Notes: generated by a model from the letters alone, not told the origin. A DNA stretch of 64,000 nt from an uncultured Clostridia bacterium (GCA_947629095.1 CANRCK010000002.1:186001-250000); one strand, 5' to 3'. Positions 51,329 through 61,756 are shown, counted from the stretch's first letter. Numbers and translations are program-made.

Positions 51329-51988
51329 TCAGTAGTCGGTTTTTTCCTCGTTGGAGATGCCGCGGGTACGGGTTGTGACTACGTGATATCTGTTTCTTCC
51401 CGTAATTTCAAAAAGAGTCGCGTCCTGAACGGAAGTCGCAATCGCCCCCGAAACGTCGGCAAAATACGCCGTTCTGCCCGCGCACATTATCACCGGAACC
51501 CCGTACAAATAGGCATACGCCCTTATCAGAAGGGGCGGAATATTGTCTTTTATCTCCTCTAAAATGACCACAACGGCGTTGCAGCCGCACAGAGAAAGCG
51601 CCCCGAACGTATCGGGGAAAAGCAAGTCGTTTTCTATGCACAGCCCTATTTTGCAGCCGTTTACCCTGTAAAACCCAAGACCGACGCCGCTTTTGAATTG
51701 TTCTCCGTCCAGCACGTGGTTCATATCGGAAATTCCGAGTAGTTTTCCGCGGTCGGCAACAGCCACGGACTTTCGCACAAGCCCGCGGCTTATTGTTTTA
51801 CAGCCGCAAATCACTCCGCAGTTATGTTTTTGGGAAAGCCTTGCGGCTTTTTCAAACTTTTCGCTGTCGCCCGTCAGCTCTCTTTCAAAGTCCACTTCGC
51901 CAAGCCCCCCAAACCCGAATACCGCCAAATCGCACTCGGGCAAAGGGTAATTTTCAACCTCATCCATGCATATAACACTGACCACCAT
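51329..51988 (-). CDS. Nitrilase-superfamily protein lacking the catalytic triad
   Basis: A 219-aa protein with the carbon-nitrogen hydrolase layout. NGCKIGLCIENDLLFPDTFG aligns with the usual G-x-x-I-C-Y-D-x-x-F-P-E. In that alignment the nucleophile Cys is Glu, and the general-base Glu (usual F-P-E near residue 25) and the Lys (usual Y-R-K) are not seen. It may be a structural or ligand-binding pseudoenzyme. ATG 51988 lacks a clear ribosome site. Divergent from the M1-like lipoprotein. Confidence 0.65.
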   Translation of the reverse strand: MVVSVICMDEVENYPLPECDLAVFGFGGLGEVDFERELTGDSEKFEKAARLSQKHNCGVICGCKTISRGLVRKSVAVADRGKLLGISDMNHVLDGEQFKSGVGLGFYRVNGCKIGLCIENDLLFPDTFGALSLCGCNAVVVILEEIKDNIPPLLIRAYAYLYGVPVIMCAGRTAYFADVSGAIATSVQDATLFEITGRNRYHVVTTRTRGISNEEKTDY

Positions 51989-52080
51989 ACTCTATATTGT
52001 ATTTTTCCGCGGCAAAATGTGTTAAAAAAGTTTTACGCAAAGCATTTTGAGCATAGAATATTGCAGTTGAGAGGTGTCAA

Positions 52081-53532
52081 GTGAAAAAATTATTATGCAC
52101 GGTTATTATTTTATGTATGCTGGCGGCAATCCCCGCCCTTTCTGCATGCGCCAAAAAGGAGGAGGCGCAGCGCTCATCCTATAATATTTCCGTAAGCTAC
52201 CAAGCCGACGGCACGCTTTCCGGCAGGGAAGAATTTACGTTTTATAATTCCCTGGAAAACGAGCTTTCGGAATTGAAATTCAATCTCTACGGCAACGCAT
52301 TCCGCGAGGGCGCAAGCTATAAGCCCGTGTCCGACAGCTTTAAAGCCCGCGCCTACTACGCCGGGGTGAGCTACGGCAAAATGGAAATTTCCTCCGTTGA
52401 AAATTGTGCAAGCTGGAGCGTTGGCGGAGAGGACGAAAACGTTTTAACCGTCACCTTAAACGAAGCCGTGTATCCCGGGGAGAGCGTGCAGGTGAACGTG
52501 GACTTTTTATTAACTCTCGCCAAAATAAACCACCGCACGGGAATCACAAAAAACACCGTTAACCTCGGCAATTTTTATCCAGTGCTGTGCGCCTACACCC
52601 AAGCCGGGTTTGTGGAGTGCCCCTATTATACCTGCGGCGATCCCTTCGTTTCGGAGTGCGCAGATTACAGCGTTACACTAACCGTTCCCGAAACTTTTTT
52701 TGCAGCGGCAAGCGGCAGGGAGGAAAGCTCCTCGGTTGCCGACGGAAAGCGGAAAACTCAATACGTATTGACAAATGCGCGCGATTTTGCCATAGTTCTT
52801 TCGGAAAATTTCAAGGTTAAAAGCAACACAGTAAACGGCGTGGAAGTGAAGTACTACTGCGTTGGGGAGGACAATGCCGAAGCGGGGCTTAAAGCGGCTT
52901 CGGAGAGCATTGAATATATGTCTCGCACTTTCGGAGACTACATATATCCCACGTATTCCGTTGTGGAAACGGGATTTTGCTACGGCGGAATGGAATACCC
53001 GGGGCTTTCGATGATAGCCGAGGGACAGGAAACGGACGACACGGTGTACACCGTAGTTCACGAGACGGCGCACCAGTGGTGGTATGCCATGGTCGGCAGC
53101 GACCAGCTCACCTGCGGCTGGCAGGACGAGGGACTTGCCGAATACTCCACGCTTATGTTCTTTGAAAACAATCCCGGCTACGGCTACACCCGCACCGCGA
53201 TGGTCGACTCGGCAACCAGGTCATACAGGGCGTTTTTCTCGGTATATAATCAATTAAACGGCAGCGTGGACACAACTATGACGAGGAATCTCGGGGCGTT
53301 TTCGGGTGAGTTCGAGTACACAAACATAGCCTACAACAAGTCGCTCATTATGTTCGATATTTTGAGAAAATCGGTTGGCGACAACAACTTTACAAACTGC
53401 CTTAAAAATTATTACAACACGTACTGCGGCAAGATAGCGCCCGCCGAGGGACTTATATCCTCGTTTACGCCCTGCGGCAAGGATTTGGAGGAAATGTTCT
53501 CCTCGTTCATAGAGGGAAAAATTCTAATATGA
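52081..53532 (+). CDS. M1-like zinc metallopeptidase lipoprotein
   Basis: A 483-aa secreted protein. The signal peptide ends at a lipobox (LSAC, Cys at about 22). The N-terminal beta-sandwich (about 35-240) is followed by the M1-type catalytic domain. The exopeptidase-like motif reads YGGMEYPG and the zinc site VVHETAHQWWYAMVG (HETAH) with DEGLAEY supplying the third ligand. Probably trims peptides at the cell surface. It starts at GTG 52081 after GAGAGG. Confidence 0.9.
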   Translation: MKKLLCTVIILCMLAAIPALSACAKKEEAQRSSYNISVSYQADGTLSGREEFTFYNSLENELSELKFNLYGNAFREGASYKPVSDSFKARAYYAGVSYGKMEISSVENCASWSVGGEDENVLTVTLNEAVYPGESVQVNVDFLLTLAKINHRTGITKNTVNLGNFYPVLCAYTQAGFVECPYYTCGDPFVSECADYSVTLTVPETFFAAASGREESSSVADGKRKTQYVLTNARDFAIVLSENFKVKSNTVNGVEVKYYCVGEDNAEAGLKAASESIEYMSRTFGDYIYPTYSVVETGFCYGGMEYPGLSMIAEGQETDDTVYTVVHETAHQWWYAMVGSDQLTCGWQDEGLAEYSTLMFFENNPGYGYTRTAMVDSATRSYRAFFSVYNQLNGSVDTTMTRNLGAFSGEFEYTNIAYNKSLIMFDILRKSVGDNNFTNCLKNYYNTYCGKIAPAEGLISSFTPCGKDLEEMFSSFIEGKILI

Positions 53533-53609
53533 AGTTGCGCTTTGACTGCCCCGAACACTTGCAAAACCAAACCGAAAGTTATATAATACGATAAACTCCG
53601 TATTAAAAA

Positions 53610-53634
53610 AACACGCGGACGTGTTGAGTTTTTT
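53610..53634 (+). terminator. Terminator of the M1-like gene
   Basis: Stem AACACG-CGGA-CGTGTT (53610-53625) followed by GAGTTTTTT. It contains the CGTGTTGAGTTTTT word. Confidence 0.6.
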
Positions 53635-53651
53635 GCAAAAGAGGGTAAAAA

Positions 53652-53849
53652 ATGCCTATTTTACAGTATAAGTGCACAAGCTGCAATAAAATTTTTGACG
53701 AACTTGTAAAGAACCATTTAGACGAGGTTCTTTGCCCGGTTTGCAAAAAACCGGCGGAAAGGCTTTGGTGCGGCACAATGTATTCGGCAACGGGAAAGTC
53801 GCCCAAAAAGTGCTCAGGCAATTGCTCGGGGTGTTCGGGGTGCGGATAA
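53652..53849 (+). CDS. FmdB-family zinc ribbon protein
   Basis: A 65-aa protein. PILQYKCTSCNKIFDELV and VLCPVCKKPAERLW form the FmdB/CxxC-CxxC zinc ribbon. The C-terminal tail adds a Cys/Gly-rich stretch (CSGNCSGCSGCG). Role uncertain; related proteins are called regulatory without proof. GAGGG precedes ATG 53652. Confidence 0.88.
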   Translation: MPILQYKCTSCNKIFDELVKNHLDEVLCPVCKKPAERLWCGTMYSATGKSPKKCSGNCSGCSGCG

Positions 53850-53948
53850 TCGTTTAAATTTTATAAAAAAATTTCAATATACTATTGATTTTATAAGTTA
53901 AATGATATATAATATACTAAATAGTTCTACTTGTGAGGTAAAAGCTCT

Positions 53949-54626
53949 ATGTATTGGTTAGGCGAACCGACATTAGGTATGTACAATTGGCTGTGGCTTT
54001 TAATAGTCGCAATGCTTGCTACGATTGCCGTGGCATTGATTATTTTGACCGTGCTTAAGATCAAAAGATTGAAGAGTGAGTCCAAAGAGGAAACTCACGA
54101 AACCATTGTGCTGAGAGTCGGCAAGGAAAGCACGGAGATGATGGAGCAGTCTCCCGTAACCGTTAAGGCGGAGACCAAATGCGAGCAACCCGCAAAAGAG
54201 GCAGAGCCCGCGAAAGAACAACCCGCCGAGGAGAAGGCAGAGCCTGTTGCGGTTTCTGAGGATGAAAAAACGGAAGAAAAATCTCAGCCCGAAGAGGTAC
54301 AGACGGAGTCTGCAGCCGCCGAGGCTAAGAGCGAGGAGGAAAAAGTGAAAGATAATCAACCTGCAAAAGCACAACCCACACCTGCAAAAACCCAGCCCGC
54401 GCCCGCAAAGGCGCCCGCTGCAAAGCCTGCAACAAAGACCTATCATATCTCTCTCAGAAAGTCTGACGGAATGTGGCAGGTTAAGGCTGCAAACGCAGAA
54501 AAGGCAATAAAGCTGTTCAATACGCAGGCGGAAGCCATTGAGTATTGCAAGACGCTTGCAGACAACCAGGAAGCGAACATTATGATCCACAAAAAGGACG
54601 GTTCCTTCCGTAAGCTCACGTATTAA
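53949..54626 (+). CDS. Membrane-anchored DUF2188 protein
   Basis: A 225-aa protein: one transmembrane helix (about 13-36), a long Ala/Pro/Glu/Lys-rich linker (about 60-160), and a C-terminal DUF2188 domain (YHISLRKSDGMWQVKAANAE, then IKLFNTQAEAIEYCKTLA, IMIHKKDGSFRKL). The topology suggests the domain is presented away from the membrane on a flexible stalk, probably on the cytosolic side given the basic residues after the helix. Function unknown. GAGG at 53935 supports the start. Confidence 0.82.
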   Translation: MYWLGEPTLGMYNWLWLLIVAMLATIAVALIILTVLKIKRLKSESKEETHETIVLRVGKESTEMMEQSPVTVKAETKCEQPAKEAEPAKEQPAEEKAEPVAVSEDEKTEEKSQPEEVQTESAAAEAKSEEEKVKDNQPAKAQPTPAKTQPAPAKAPAAKPATKTYHISLRKSDGMWQVKAANAEKAIKLFNTQAEAIEYCKTLADNQEANIMIHKKDGSFRKLTY

Positions 54627-54657
54627 AAACTGTACTGAACCTACATAATTATTACGG

Positions 54658-54685
54658 GTCCCGCGAAATTTCGCGGGACTCTTTG
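54658..54685 (+). terminator. Terminator-like hairpin
   Basis: Perfect stem GTCCCGCGAAA/TTTCGCGGGAC (54658-54679), weak T tail. Confidence 0.7.
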
Positions 54686-54751
54686 GTTGACTAACAATAA
54701 AAAAGGGTATAAAATAACTGTTGAAAATTCAAAGGAATCAAGAGGTATAAA

Positions 54752-55852
<1,101 letters not shown>

Positions 55853-55886
55853 AAAACTCAACACGTATTGATATTAAGGTAAAATT

Positions 55887-56831
55887 ATGGACGAAATTTC
55901 CGTCTATCTTTTTCTCGGCTTTTTGGAGTCGGGCAAAACAAAATTCATACAGGAAACCCTTGAAGATCCGCGCATGGATAACGGCGAAAAGACAATGCTG
56001 CTGGTATGCGAGGAGGGCGAGGAGGAGTACGACCCGCACACTTTTAAGGTGCGGAACGTGGTTGTTGTCACTCTTGACGGGGCGGAGGAGCTGACGCTTG
56101 ATAATCTTGAAGAGCTCACCAAAAAACATGCGCCGCAGAGGGTAATAGTGGAGTTCAACGGCACGTGGCTTTTGCAGCAGTTCTTTGACGCCATGCCCGA
56201 AAGCTGGGTGATAAACCAGATGATGACCTTTTTCGACGCGGGCACATTTTTGAATTTCAATAAAAATATGCGGCAGCTCGTATTCGATAAAATCCAGATG
56301 ACGCAGATGGTTGTGTTCAACCGGTTCAAGCCGCAGATGGATAAAACGGAGTTCCACAAAATTGTCCGCGGAATTTCGCGCAGACCGGATATAGTATATG
56401 AATATATCGGCGGAAAAGCCGAGTTCGACGAGATAGAGGACCCCATGCCCTTCGATAAAAACGCCGAAATTATAGAGATTGAGGACAGGGATTTTGCGTG
56501 GTTCTACCGCGATATGGCGGAAAACACGATGGATTACGTGGGTAAACGCGTAAAATTCAAGGGAATGGTTGCGCTCTCCAAAAAGGTGCCAAAGGGATAC
56601 GTGGTTTTGGGCAGGCACATAATGACCTGTTGCGAGGCGGATATCGCCTACGACGGCTTTGCCACAAAAATAGGGGACACGACCTCATTGCAAACGCGAG
56701 ATTGGCTCACGGTCACGGCAAAAATAATATATGAATACAACGCCGTCTACCGCGCAAAGGGACCCGTGCTCCTTGCCGAAAAGGTTGAAAAAGCCGAACA
56801 GCCCGAACAGGTTGTAGTGACGTATTATTAA
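55887..56831 (+). CDS. COG0523-like GTPase fused to a TIGR03943-like domain
   Basis: A 314-aa protein. The N-terminal P-loop reads GFLESGKT (11-18), as in CobW-like GTPases, but CxCC is absent. The C-terminal third (GKRVKFKGMVALSKKVPKGY, VLGRHIMTCCEADIAYDGF, W-L-T-V-T-A-K-I) matches the TIGR03943/DUF1980 domain usually paired with DUF318 permeases. No permease is in the window. AAGGT precedes ATG 55887. It is probably cotranscribed with the preceding GTPase. Confidence 0.82.
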   Translation: MDEISVYLFLGFLESGKTKFIQETLEDPRMDNGEKTMLLVCEEGEEEYDPHTFKVRNVVVVTLDGAEELTLDNLEELTKKHAPQRVIVEFNGTWLLQQFFDAMPESWVINQMMTFFDAGTFLNFNKNMRQLVFDKIQMTQMVVFNRFKPQMDKTEFHKIVRGISRRPDIVYEYIGGKAEFDEIEDPMPFDKNAEIIEIEDRDFAWFYRDMAENTMDYVGKRVKFKGMVALSKKVPKGYVVLGRHIMTCCEADIAYDGFATKIGDTTSLQTRDWLTVTAKIIYEYNAVYRAKGPVLLAEKVEKAEQPEQVVVTYY

Positions 56832-56840
56832 GTTCACAAA

Positions 56841-56870
56841 AACAGACATTCCGCAATGTCTGTTTTTTAT
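56841..56870 (+). terminator. Terminator of the COG0523 pair
   Basis: Stem AACAGACATT/AATGTCTGTT (56841-56864) and a run of T. Confidence 0.92.
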
Positions 56871-56892
56871 TACCAATGTGAATTTTATTTGC

Positions 56893-57120
56893 CCCCTCAG
56901 TCTGCGTTGCAGCCGGCTCCCCCCTTGTTGCCAAGGGGGGAGCCAAGGGAGAAAGTGTGTTGCAGACAGCTCCTTACGCCGTGTGAGAAAACTGTCGCCG
57001 AACCGTTTCCCCTTGGCTCCCCTTAGCAAGGGGAGCTGTCACCGAAGGTGACTGAGGGGATTGTAAAAAAGTTGCTTTGCTGCGGCGATACGCCGCGCAA
57101 GCGACAGTTACTAAACAAAA
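56893..57120. repeat. Complete family A element with inverted ends
   Basis: From CCCCTCAGTC (about 56894) to GACTGAGGGG (57059), about 166 bp; each end is itself a hairpin (GGCTCCCCCCTTG/CAAGGGGGGAGCC; TTGGCTCCCCTTAGCAAGGG). Followed by GATTGTAAAAAAGTTGC. No gene. Confidence 0.85.
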
Positions 57121-57155
57121 TTTAAAAAAATGTTGAATATTGTCCCCGTAAATGC

Positions 57156-57184
57156 TTGACTGCCGGGCGTTTGGTTGCTATACT
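57156..57184 (+). promoter_or_regulatory. Promoter of degV
   Basis: TTGACT (57156-57161), 17 nt, TATACT (57179-57184). Confidence 0.75.
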
Positions 57185-57227
57185 TCAAAATAGTTTCAAG
57201 CCGCGTTGTGCGGCGCGGAGGAAGTAT

Positions 57228-58037
57228 ATGCTTTGGATAATAACAGATTCATCAAGCAACATTTTGCCCGGGGAGTGCCAAAACGTTGAAGTAATGCCTC
57301 TCACAATAATCTTCGGCGAAGAAGAATATCGCGACGGAATAGACATAAAGACGTCTGAATTTTATGAAAAACTCAACACGTCCCGCGAATTTCCGCACAC
57401 TGCGCAGCTGAATTACGGGCAGATCGAGGAAGCGGTTGCGCGCGGGCTATCCCTCGCGGACGAGGTTTTGATTTTGCCGATATCTTCTGCGCTGTCCGGC
57501 TCGTACGAAAGGTGCAGGGAAGTGGCGGAAAAATATAAAAACGTATATGTTTACGACACAAAGTGTACCACCGTAATGCTGAAGATGCTCGTTTTAGAGG
57601 CTATTGAAAACAGGGAGAGGAGCGCGGCGGAGGTAATTGAAAAACTCAACACGTACCGCCCAAAAATAAAGCTCTACGCCGTTCCGAACACTCTTTTATA
57701 TCTTGCAAAGGGCGGTAGAATTCCAAAGGCGGCGGCAATGCTCGGCACGGCGCTTAGAATAAAACCCGTGGTTACAATAAACGAAAGGGGCGAGGTTGCG
57801 CTTTTGTCAAAGCAAATAAGCGCTTCGAGGAGCTTCGCATATATCTGCGAAAGGGTTGATAAAAACAAAATCGACTATTCAAAGCCCGTGTATATGCTGT
57901 ATTCCATGAACGACGGCAACGCGCTGCAGCTTATGGAGAGGCTTGGCGTACAGTATACCGAAAAGTGCAATATATGTCCTGTTATCGGCGCGCACATAGG
58001 TCCCAACGGCGCGGGAATAGTGTATGCGGAAAAGTAA
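57228..58037 (+). CDS. DegV-family fatty-acid-binding protein
   Basis: A 269-aa cytosolic protein. IITDSSSNI, VMPLTIIFGEEEYRDG, LPISSALSGSY, and the C-terminal GAHIGPNGAGIVY are DegV signatures. Homologues such as FakB bind a fatty acid for phosphorylation by FakA; no fakA is in the window. ATG 57228 follows GGAGG; the frame from 57156 includes the promoter. It contains two copies of the AAAAACTCAACACG word. Confidence 0.93.
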   Translation: MLWIITDSSSNILPGECQNVEVMPLTIIFGEEEYRDGIDIKTSEFYEKLNTSREFPHTAQLNYGQIEEAVARGLSLADEVLILPISSALSGSYERCREVAEKYKNVYVYDTKCTTVMLKMLVLEAIENRERSAAEVIEKLNTYRPKIKLYAVPNTLLYLAKGGRIPKAAAMLGTALRIKPVVTINERGEVALLSKQISASRSFAYICERVDKNKIDYSKPVYMLYSMNDGNALQLMERLGVQYTEKCNICPVIGAHIGPNGAGIVYAEK

Positions 58038-58083
58038 GTTCTACCTGCGCTGTCCGGCTTTAAAAACAGCAGAGTCATTCTTG

Positions 58084-58300
58084 CTCCCTCAGTCTGCGTT
58101 GCAGCCGGCTCCCCCCTTGTTGCCAAGGGGGGAGCCAAGAGAGGGGCGTTCCTCACGCCGTGTGAGAAAGCTGTCACCGCAAACCTCACTCCTTGGCTCC
58201 CTTTAGTAAGGGGAGCTGTCACCGAAGGTGACTGAGGGGATTGTAAAAAGTTGCTTTGCAACAGATTCTTCGTCTAACGCCTCAGAATGACAGGAAGGGG
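58084..58300. repeat. Second complete family A element
   Basis: CCCTCAGTCTGCG...GTGACTGAGGGG (58084-58239) with outer flank GATTGTAAAAAGTTGC, AACAGATTCTTCG and CGCCTCAGAATGACAG. Nearly the same layout as 56893-57120. The remainder of the gap to 58396 has a degenerate AAGCGTTAC sequence. Confidence 0.85.
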
Positions 58301-58396
58301 GAGCCGAGTGGATGGAGTACAATAAAACCGCTTGACGAGCGCAAAGGCAAGTCAAGCGGTTAAGTTATTAAGATACTATGCTAAGCGTTACATTTG

Positions 58397-60268
58397 TTAC
58401 ATAAGTGCTCTGCCTTGCGCGGTGCCCACAACGGTGAAGAGCTGTATCTCCTGACCGGTTTTTGCGTCAACGTACACATAGTAATCGTTGTCTCCGTACA
58501 CCCCGTAGAATTCCCAGGCGAGTCTTTCGCCGTTTTCAACGGGTATCAGCGTGAGCCGCGAGGTCTTAATTTCAAGGTTAGTGTTCAGTTTTTCCCTTGC
58601 TTCAGCCTTTGAAAGGCTTGCGGAGGGTATCTCCCTGCCGGTGTGGTTCAAAACATAGCTTATGGCTTCCATTCCCGTAACCATACCCCTCTCTTCGCAC
58701 ACTTTAACCTTTACCATATCGCTGTAAACTATCACGCCGTCGTCCACGTATGCAAAGTTGAGGTTGCACGTCGTTCCGTTCTCGCTCGTCCAAACGGCTT
58801 TCATATTTGCAAACCCGAGATCGGCGAGGAAGTCCTCGGCTATAGCCGTGCACCTTTCCACCGAGAAGTTTTTGTTTGAGCAATCCTTATAGCTGTTGAA
58901 TTCAACCACTTTTCCTCCGAATTTGGAGAGCTGCGCCCACATATCCCCGTCGTCCGTGGAGAGGGTCACGTTATAGCACTGCAGCTGTTGGGCGTTCACT
59001 TCGCCCGTGCAGCTTACGCCCGTCACGCCGTAGTCCGCAAAATATTTTTGGGCAAGTTCTTCGGCTTTTGCGGCGGTTATCTCCTCCGCGCCCTCCAGAT
59101 TCTTTGCGCTCACCTTGTCGGTATTTTCGGCAAAAGGACCGTCGTGGATTTCCGTGGGCACTTCAACGGGGGTGTTCTCTATGTCGCCGAAGGCAACGTA
59201 TATAATTCCGTCCGTCTTTCCGCGCAGCATTTCGAGAATATCGTTTTCTCCCGCCGCCGAGGCAAGCCCGTTTACAGTTTCTTTTAACCGTTTATTCGTC
59301 TCGTACATATAGTTGAGCGTTGCAATCTGGCTTTCGGTAAGCCCCTTGCCGCCCGCAACGGAATAGAGCATTCCCTGCGCGCTGTCGCCCATCTTGTTTA
59401 CGAAGGACGTCATATTCTGCGTGAGCTGCGTTTCGATGGGGAAGCGTTCCAGAATTGTTTCAGCCATTTCGCTTTCAACGGCAATCTCCGAAAGGAGCTT
59501 CACCTGTTCGTTTTTTGTGTTTGCTACGCGGGCTTTTGAAAGATTTGTATCGAGATTATCTATAACGGAATTGAGTTCGTACAAACTTTCCGTGTGTATG
59601 GACGCCATATCTGCCTGCATTCCGCCCGTGTACATCCACCCGAAGGAGAGCATGGTGCCCAGCGCAAGGGTTATTACGCCGAGGCTTATTACCGCGGCAA
59701 GCCAGCCGCCGAAGCCGGGCGCGTGCCTCTTGTCGTTTTTGGCGGCGCGCTTTTCGGCGCGCACTTTAAGACGGTGCTCGCGCTTAGCCTGCCTCTCTGC
59801 CGCAGCCGCTTCGCGTTTGGCAACCTTAGCCTCTATGCGGGCTTGCTTTTCGGCGCGTTTTCTCTCTATGCGCGCCTCTTTAGTCTCATGCTTTAACATT
59901 TCCTTTTTCTCTATGCGCGCTTCCTTTCTTTCGGCGCGTTTTTCTTTTAACGCGGCTATCCTGTCCAGCTTTTTCTGCTTTGCGTCCAGTTTTTTTTCAA
60001 GCCTCTTCTGCTTTTTTTCGGCGCGGAGCTTTGCGCGCTCCAGCTTTTTGTTTTCGCGCGCGTCCTTTTTAGCCGCTCTCTTTTCGTTTACAACCTTTTT
60101 TTCAACCTCTTTTTTGGACTGTTTTGCGGGAACGTGTTGAGTTTTTTTGGCGGTCGTTTCCTTTACGGTCGTTTTAGTGGTGTTTTTCTTCGCCGCGGTT
60201 TTTGCGGGCGTTTTACGCGTAAGTTTTTCCGCCTTTTCGGCGCCGCTTGAAACTTGTTTTTTCTCCAT
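58397..60268 (-). CDS. ypeB: Spore germination protein YpeB with long basic N-terminal extension
   Basis: A 623-aa protein. Residues 1-185 are Lys/Arg/Ala/Glu-rich and coiled; a transmembrane helix at about 190-212 is followed by the YpeB domain and C-terminal PepSY-like repeats (KAEELAQKYFADYGV, VERCTAIAEDFLADLGF). YpeB is needed to localise and stabilise SleB in spores. Homologues are about 450 aa and lack the basic extension. It follows sleB by 10 bp in the spoIIR-sleB-ypeB group. Confidence 0.92.
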   Translation of the reverse strand: MEKKQVSSGAEKAEKLTRKTPAKTAAKKNTTKTTVKETTAKKTQHVPAKQSKKEVEKKVVNEKRAAKKDARENKKLERAKLRAEKKQKRLEKKLDAKQKKLDRIAALKEKRAERKEARIEKKEMLKHETKEARIERKRAEKQARIEAKVAKREAAAAERQAKREHRLKVRAEKRAAKNDKRHAPGFGGWLAAVISLGVITLALGTMLSFGWMYTGGMQADMASIHTESLYELNSVIDNLDTNLSKARVANTKNEQVKLLSEIAVESEMAETILERFPIETQLTQNMTSFVNKMGDSAQGMLYSVAGGKGLTESQIATLNYMYETNKRLKETVNGLASAAGENDILEMLRGKTDGIIYVAFGDIENTPVEVPTEIHDGPFAENTDKVSAKNLEGAEEITAAKAEELAQKYFADYGVTGVSCTGEVNAQQLQCYNVTLSTDDGDMWAQLSKFGGKVVEFNSYKDCSNKNFSVERCTAIAEDFLADLGFANMKAVWTSENGTTCNLNFAYVDDGVIVYSDMVKVKVCEERGMVTGMEAISYVLNHTGREIPSASLSKAEAREKLNTNLEIKTSRLTLIPVENGERLAWEFYGVYGDNDYYVYVDAKTGQEIQLFTVVGTAQGRALM

Positions 60269-60278
60269 ATTCTACCCC

Positions 60279-61019
60279 CTAAATTGCAAATACGTGTTTA
60301 CCGATGGTGGTAACCGTTTCTCTGCCGAAAATCCAGCTGCTCGTAGCCACCGCGGGGTTGTAGTAGTATAGGCAACCGTAGGTGGGGTCCCAGCCGTTGA
60401 TGGCGTCCTGCGCGGCGTTCAAAGCCGTTTTATCGGGCGAAAGGTTTATCTGCCCGTCGGTTACAGCCGTAAACGCGTTTGATTGGTATATAACGCCCGA
60501 AATTGTGTTGGGGAACTTTGAAGAGCGAACGCGGTTCAGTATGACCGCACCCACAGCCACTTGCCCCATATAGCTCTCTCCGCGCGCCTCGGCATAAATA
60601 CATTTTGCCAGAAGATAGGTGTCGGAGCTGGTGTAAGTGGACCCCGAGGAAGAGGAGCCGGAGTTTCCCTGATTTTCGAGAGCCTTTGCCGACTCGTTCA
60701 TTCCCAGCGCCTCGAACGTAGCTTTTCCGGCTATGCCGTCGGGCGTAAGTCCGTTTTTGCGCTGAAAATATTTAACGGCTTCCGTTGTGGCTTTGCCGTA
60801 GATTCCGTCCACGGCGCCGTTATAGTATCCCCATTGTTTTAAACGCCTCTGTAATTCCTTAACTTCGCCGCCGCTTGCACCCTGCTTCAAAACAGCAGTC
60901 TGAACGTAGGGGGGCGCGGCGACTTCATCGCTCGTGTGTCCCATCTGGAACAGGGCGGTGGCGCAGCCCACTGCGGCAACCGCAACGCACGCCACACCCA
61001 TTTTAAGTGCTTTTTTCAT
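60279..61019 (-). CDS. sleB: Spore cortex-lytic enzyme SleB
   Basis: A 246-aa secreted lytic transglycosylase that degrades cortex peptidoglycan at germination. Signal peptide (1-25), peptidoglycan-binding domain (about 45-110; LQRRLKQWGYYNGAVDGIYG), Ser-rich linker, then Hydrolase_2 domain (LLAKCIYAEARGESYMGQVA with the catalytic Glu, AVILNRVRSSKFP, YYYNP). GGAGG precedes ATG 61019. Operon with ypeB. Confidence 0.96.
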   Translation of the reverse strand: MKKALKMGVACVAVAAVGCATALFQMGHTSDEVAAPPYVQTAVLKQGASGGEVKELQRRLKQWGYYNGAVDGIYGKATTEAVKYFQRKNGLTPDGIAGKATFEALGMNESAKALENQGNSGSSSSGSTYTSSDTYLLAKCIYAEARGESYMGQVAVGAVILNRVRSSKFPNTISGVIYQSNAFTAVTDGQINLSPDKTALNAAQDAINGWDPTYGCLYYYNPAVATSSWIFGRETVTTIGKHVFAI

Positions 61020-61066
61020 TTTTCCTCCTTGCCCGCAAACGGCGAGCGTAATAATATGTCAAGCGG

Positions 61067-61594
61067 TCATTTATCAAAAAACTTCCGCACTATGTCAACA
61101 ATAGCCGAGCGGTATTTCACGTTTCCGTTGCCCGATGTAAAGCACAGGGGCGGATACACCACGCACCACCAGTTGTCGCCCGTGCCCGAGCCAAGCTCTA
61201 TTATCAAAGCGTCGTACATTCCCTCTTCAAGGGTCAAATCGCCGTACACCCTCGTGGGGAATTTTTCCTCTTTGAGGCTTGCCCGCGACGAATAATCAAA
61301 GCCCTTTTCCCTGAGCACGCGGTCGCACGTTTTTTCTATTTCGGGCAAGAGGGACCTTATAATTTCCTCCGCCCGCTCCTTAGAGGTGCACTCCGCGGCG
61401 TAAGGGGTAAAAAACTTAACAACCTCGTCTTTTACTTCGTACTTCACCGCCTGGTCGATCTGGCTGTTGGAGTTCGCACGCACGTGGATTCTGAGGTACT
61501 CCGTCTCCGTCTTGGGGGATGAGAGCGCCGTTGCGCAAACTACCGTTGCAATTATTATGAATAATACCGAAAAAACTATACAAAAATTTTTCAT
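61067..61594 (-). CDS. spoIIR: Stage II sporulation protein R
   Basis: A 175-aa secreted forespore signal that triggers SpoIIGA processing of pro-SigmaE. N-terminal signal/anchor (about 4-24), then YLRIHVRANSNSQIDQAVKY, DEVVKFFTP and GDNWWCVVYPPLCF, the SpoIIR signature. ATG 61594 has no strong ribosome site. It lies 47 bp upstream of sleB on the same strand. Confidence 0.95.
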   Translation of the reverse strand: MKNFCIVFSVLFIIIATVVCATALSSPKTETEYLRIHVRANSNSQIDQAVKYEVKDEVVKFFTPYAAECTSKERAEEIIRSLLPEIEKTCDRVLREKGFDYSSRASLKEEKFPTRVYGDLTLEEGMYDALIIELGSGTGDNWWCVVYPPLCFTSGNGNVKYRSAIVDIVRKFFDK

Positions 61595-61721
61595 ACCGCG
61601 GTTATTGCCGCAGGTGAACGGATTTATACATTAACAATTCAAATTTTCAAAAAACACAGCAAAACCGCGGAGGGCGCCGCTTTAAGGCAGTATGCGCATA
61701 AAGCCGTTTTAAATTCCGCTA

Positions 61722-61750
61722 TTGACGTAAAAAGCCCGCCGTGATATTAT
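61722..61750 (+). promoter_or_regulatory. Promoter of comF (leaderless)
   Basis: TTGACG (61722-61727), 17 nt, TATTAT (61745-61750), ending 6 nt before ATG 61757. Confidence 0.75.
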
Positions 61751-61756
61751 ATTGAT

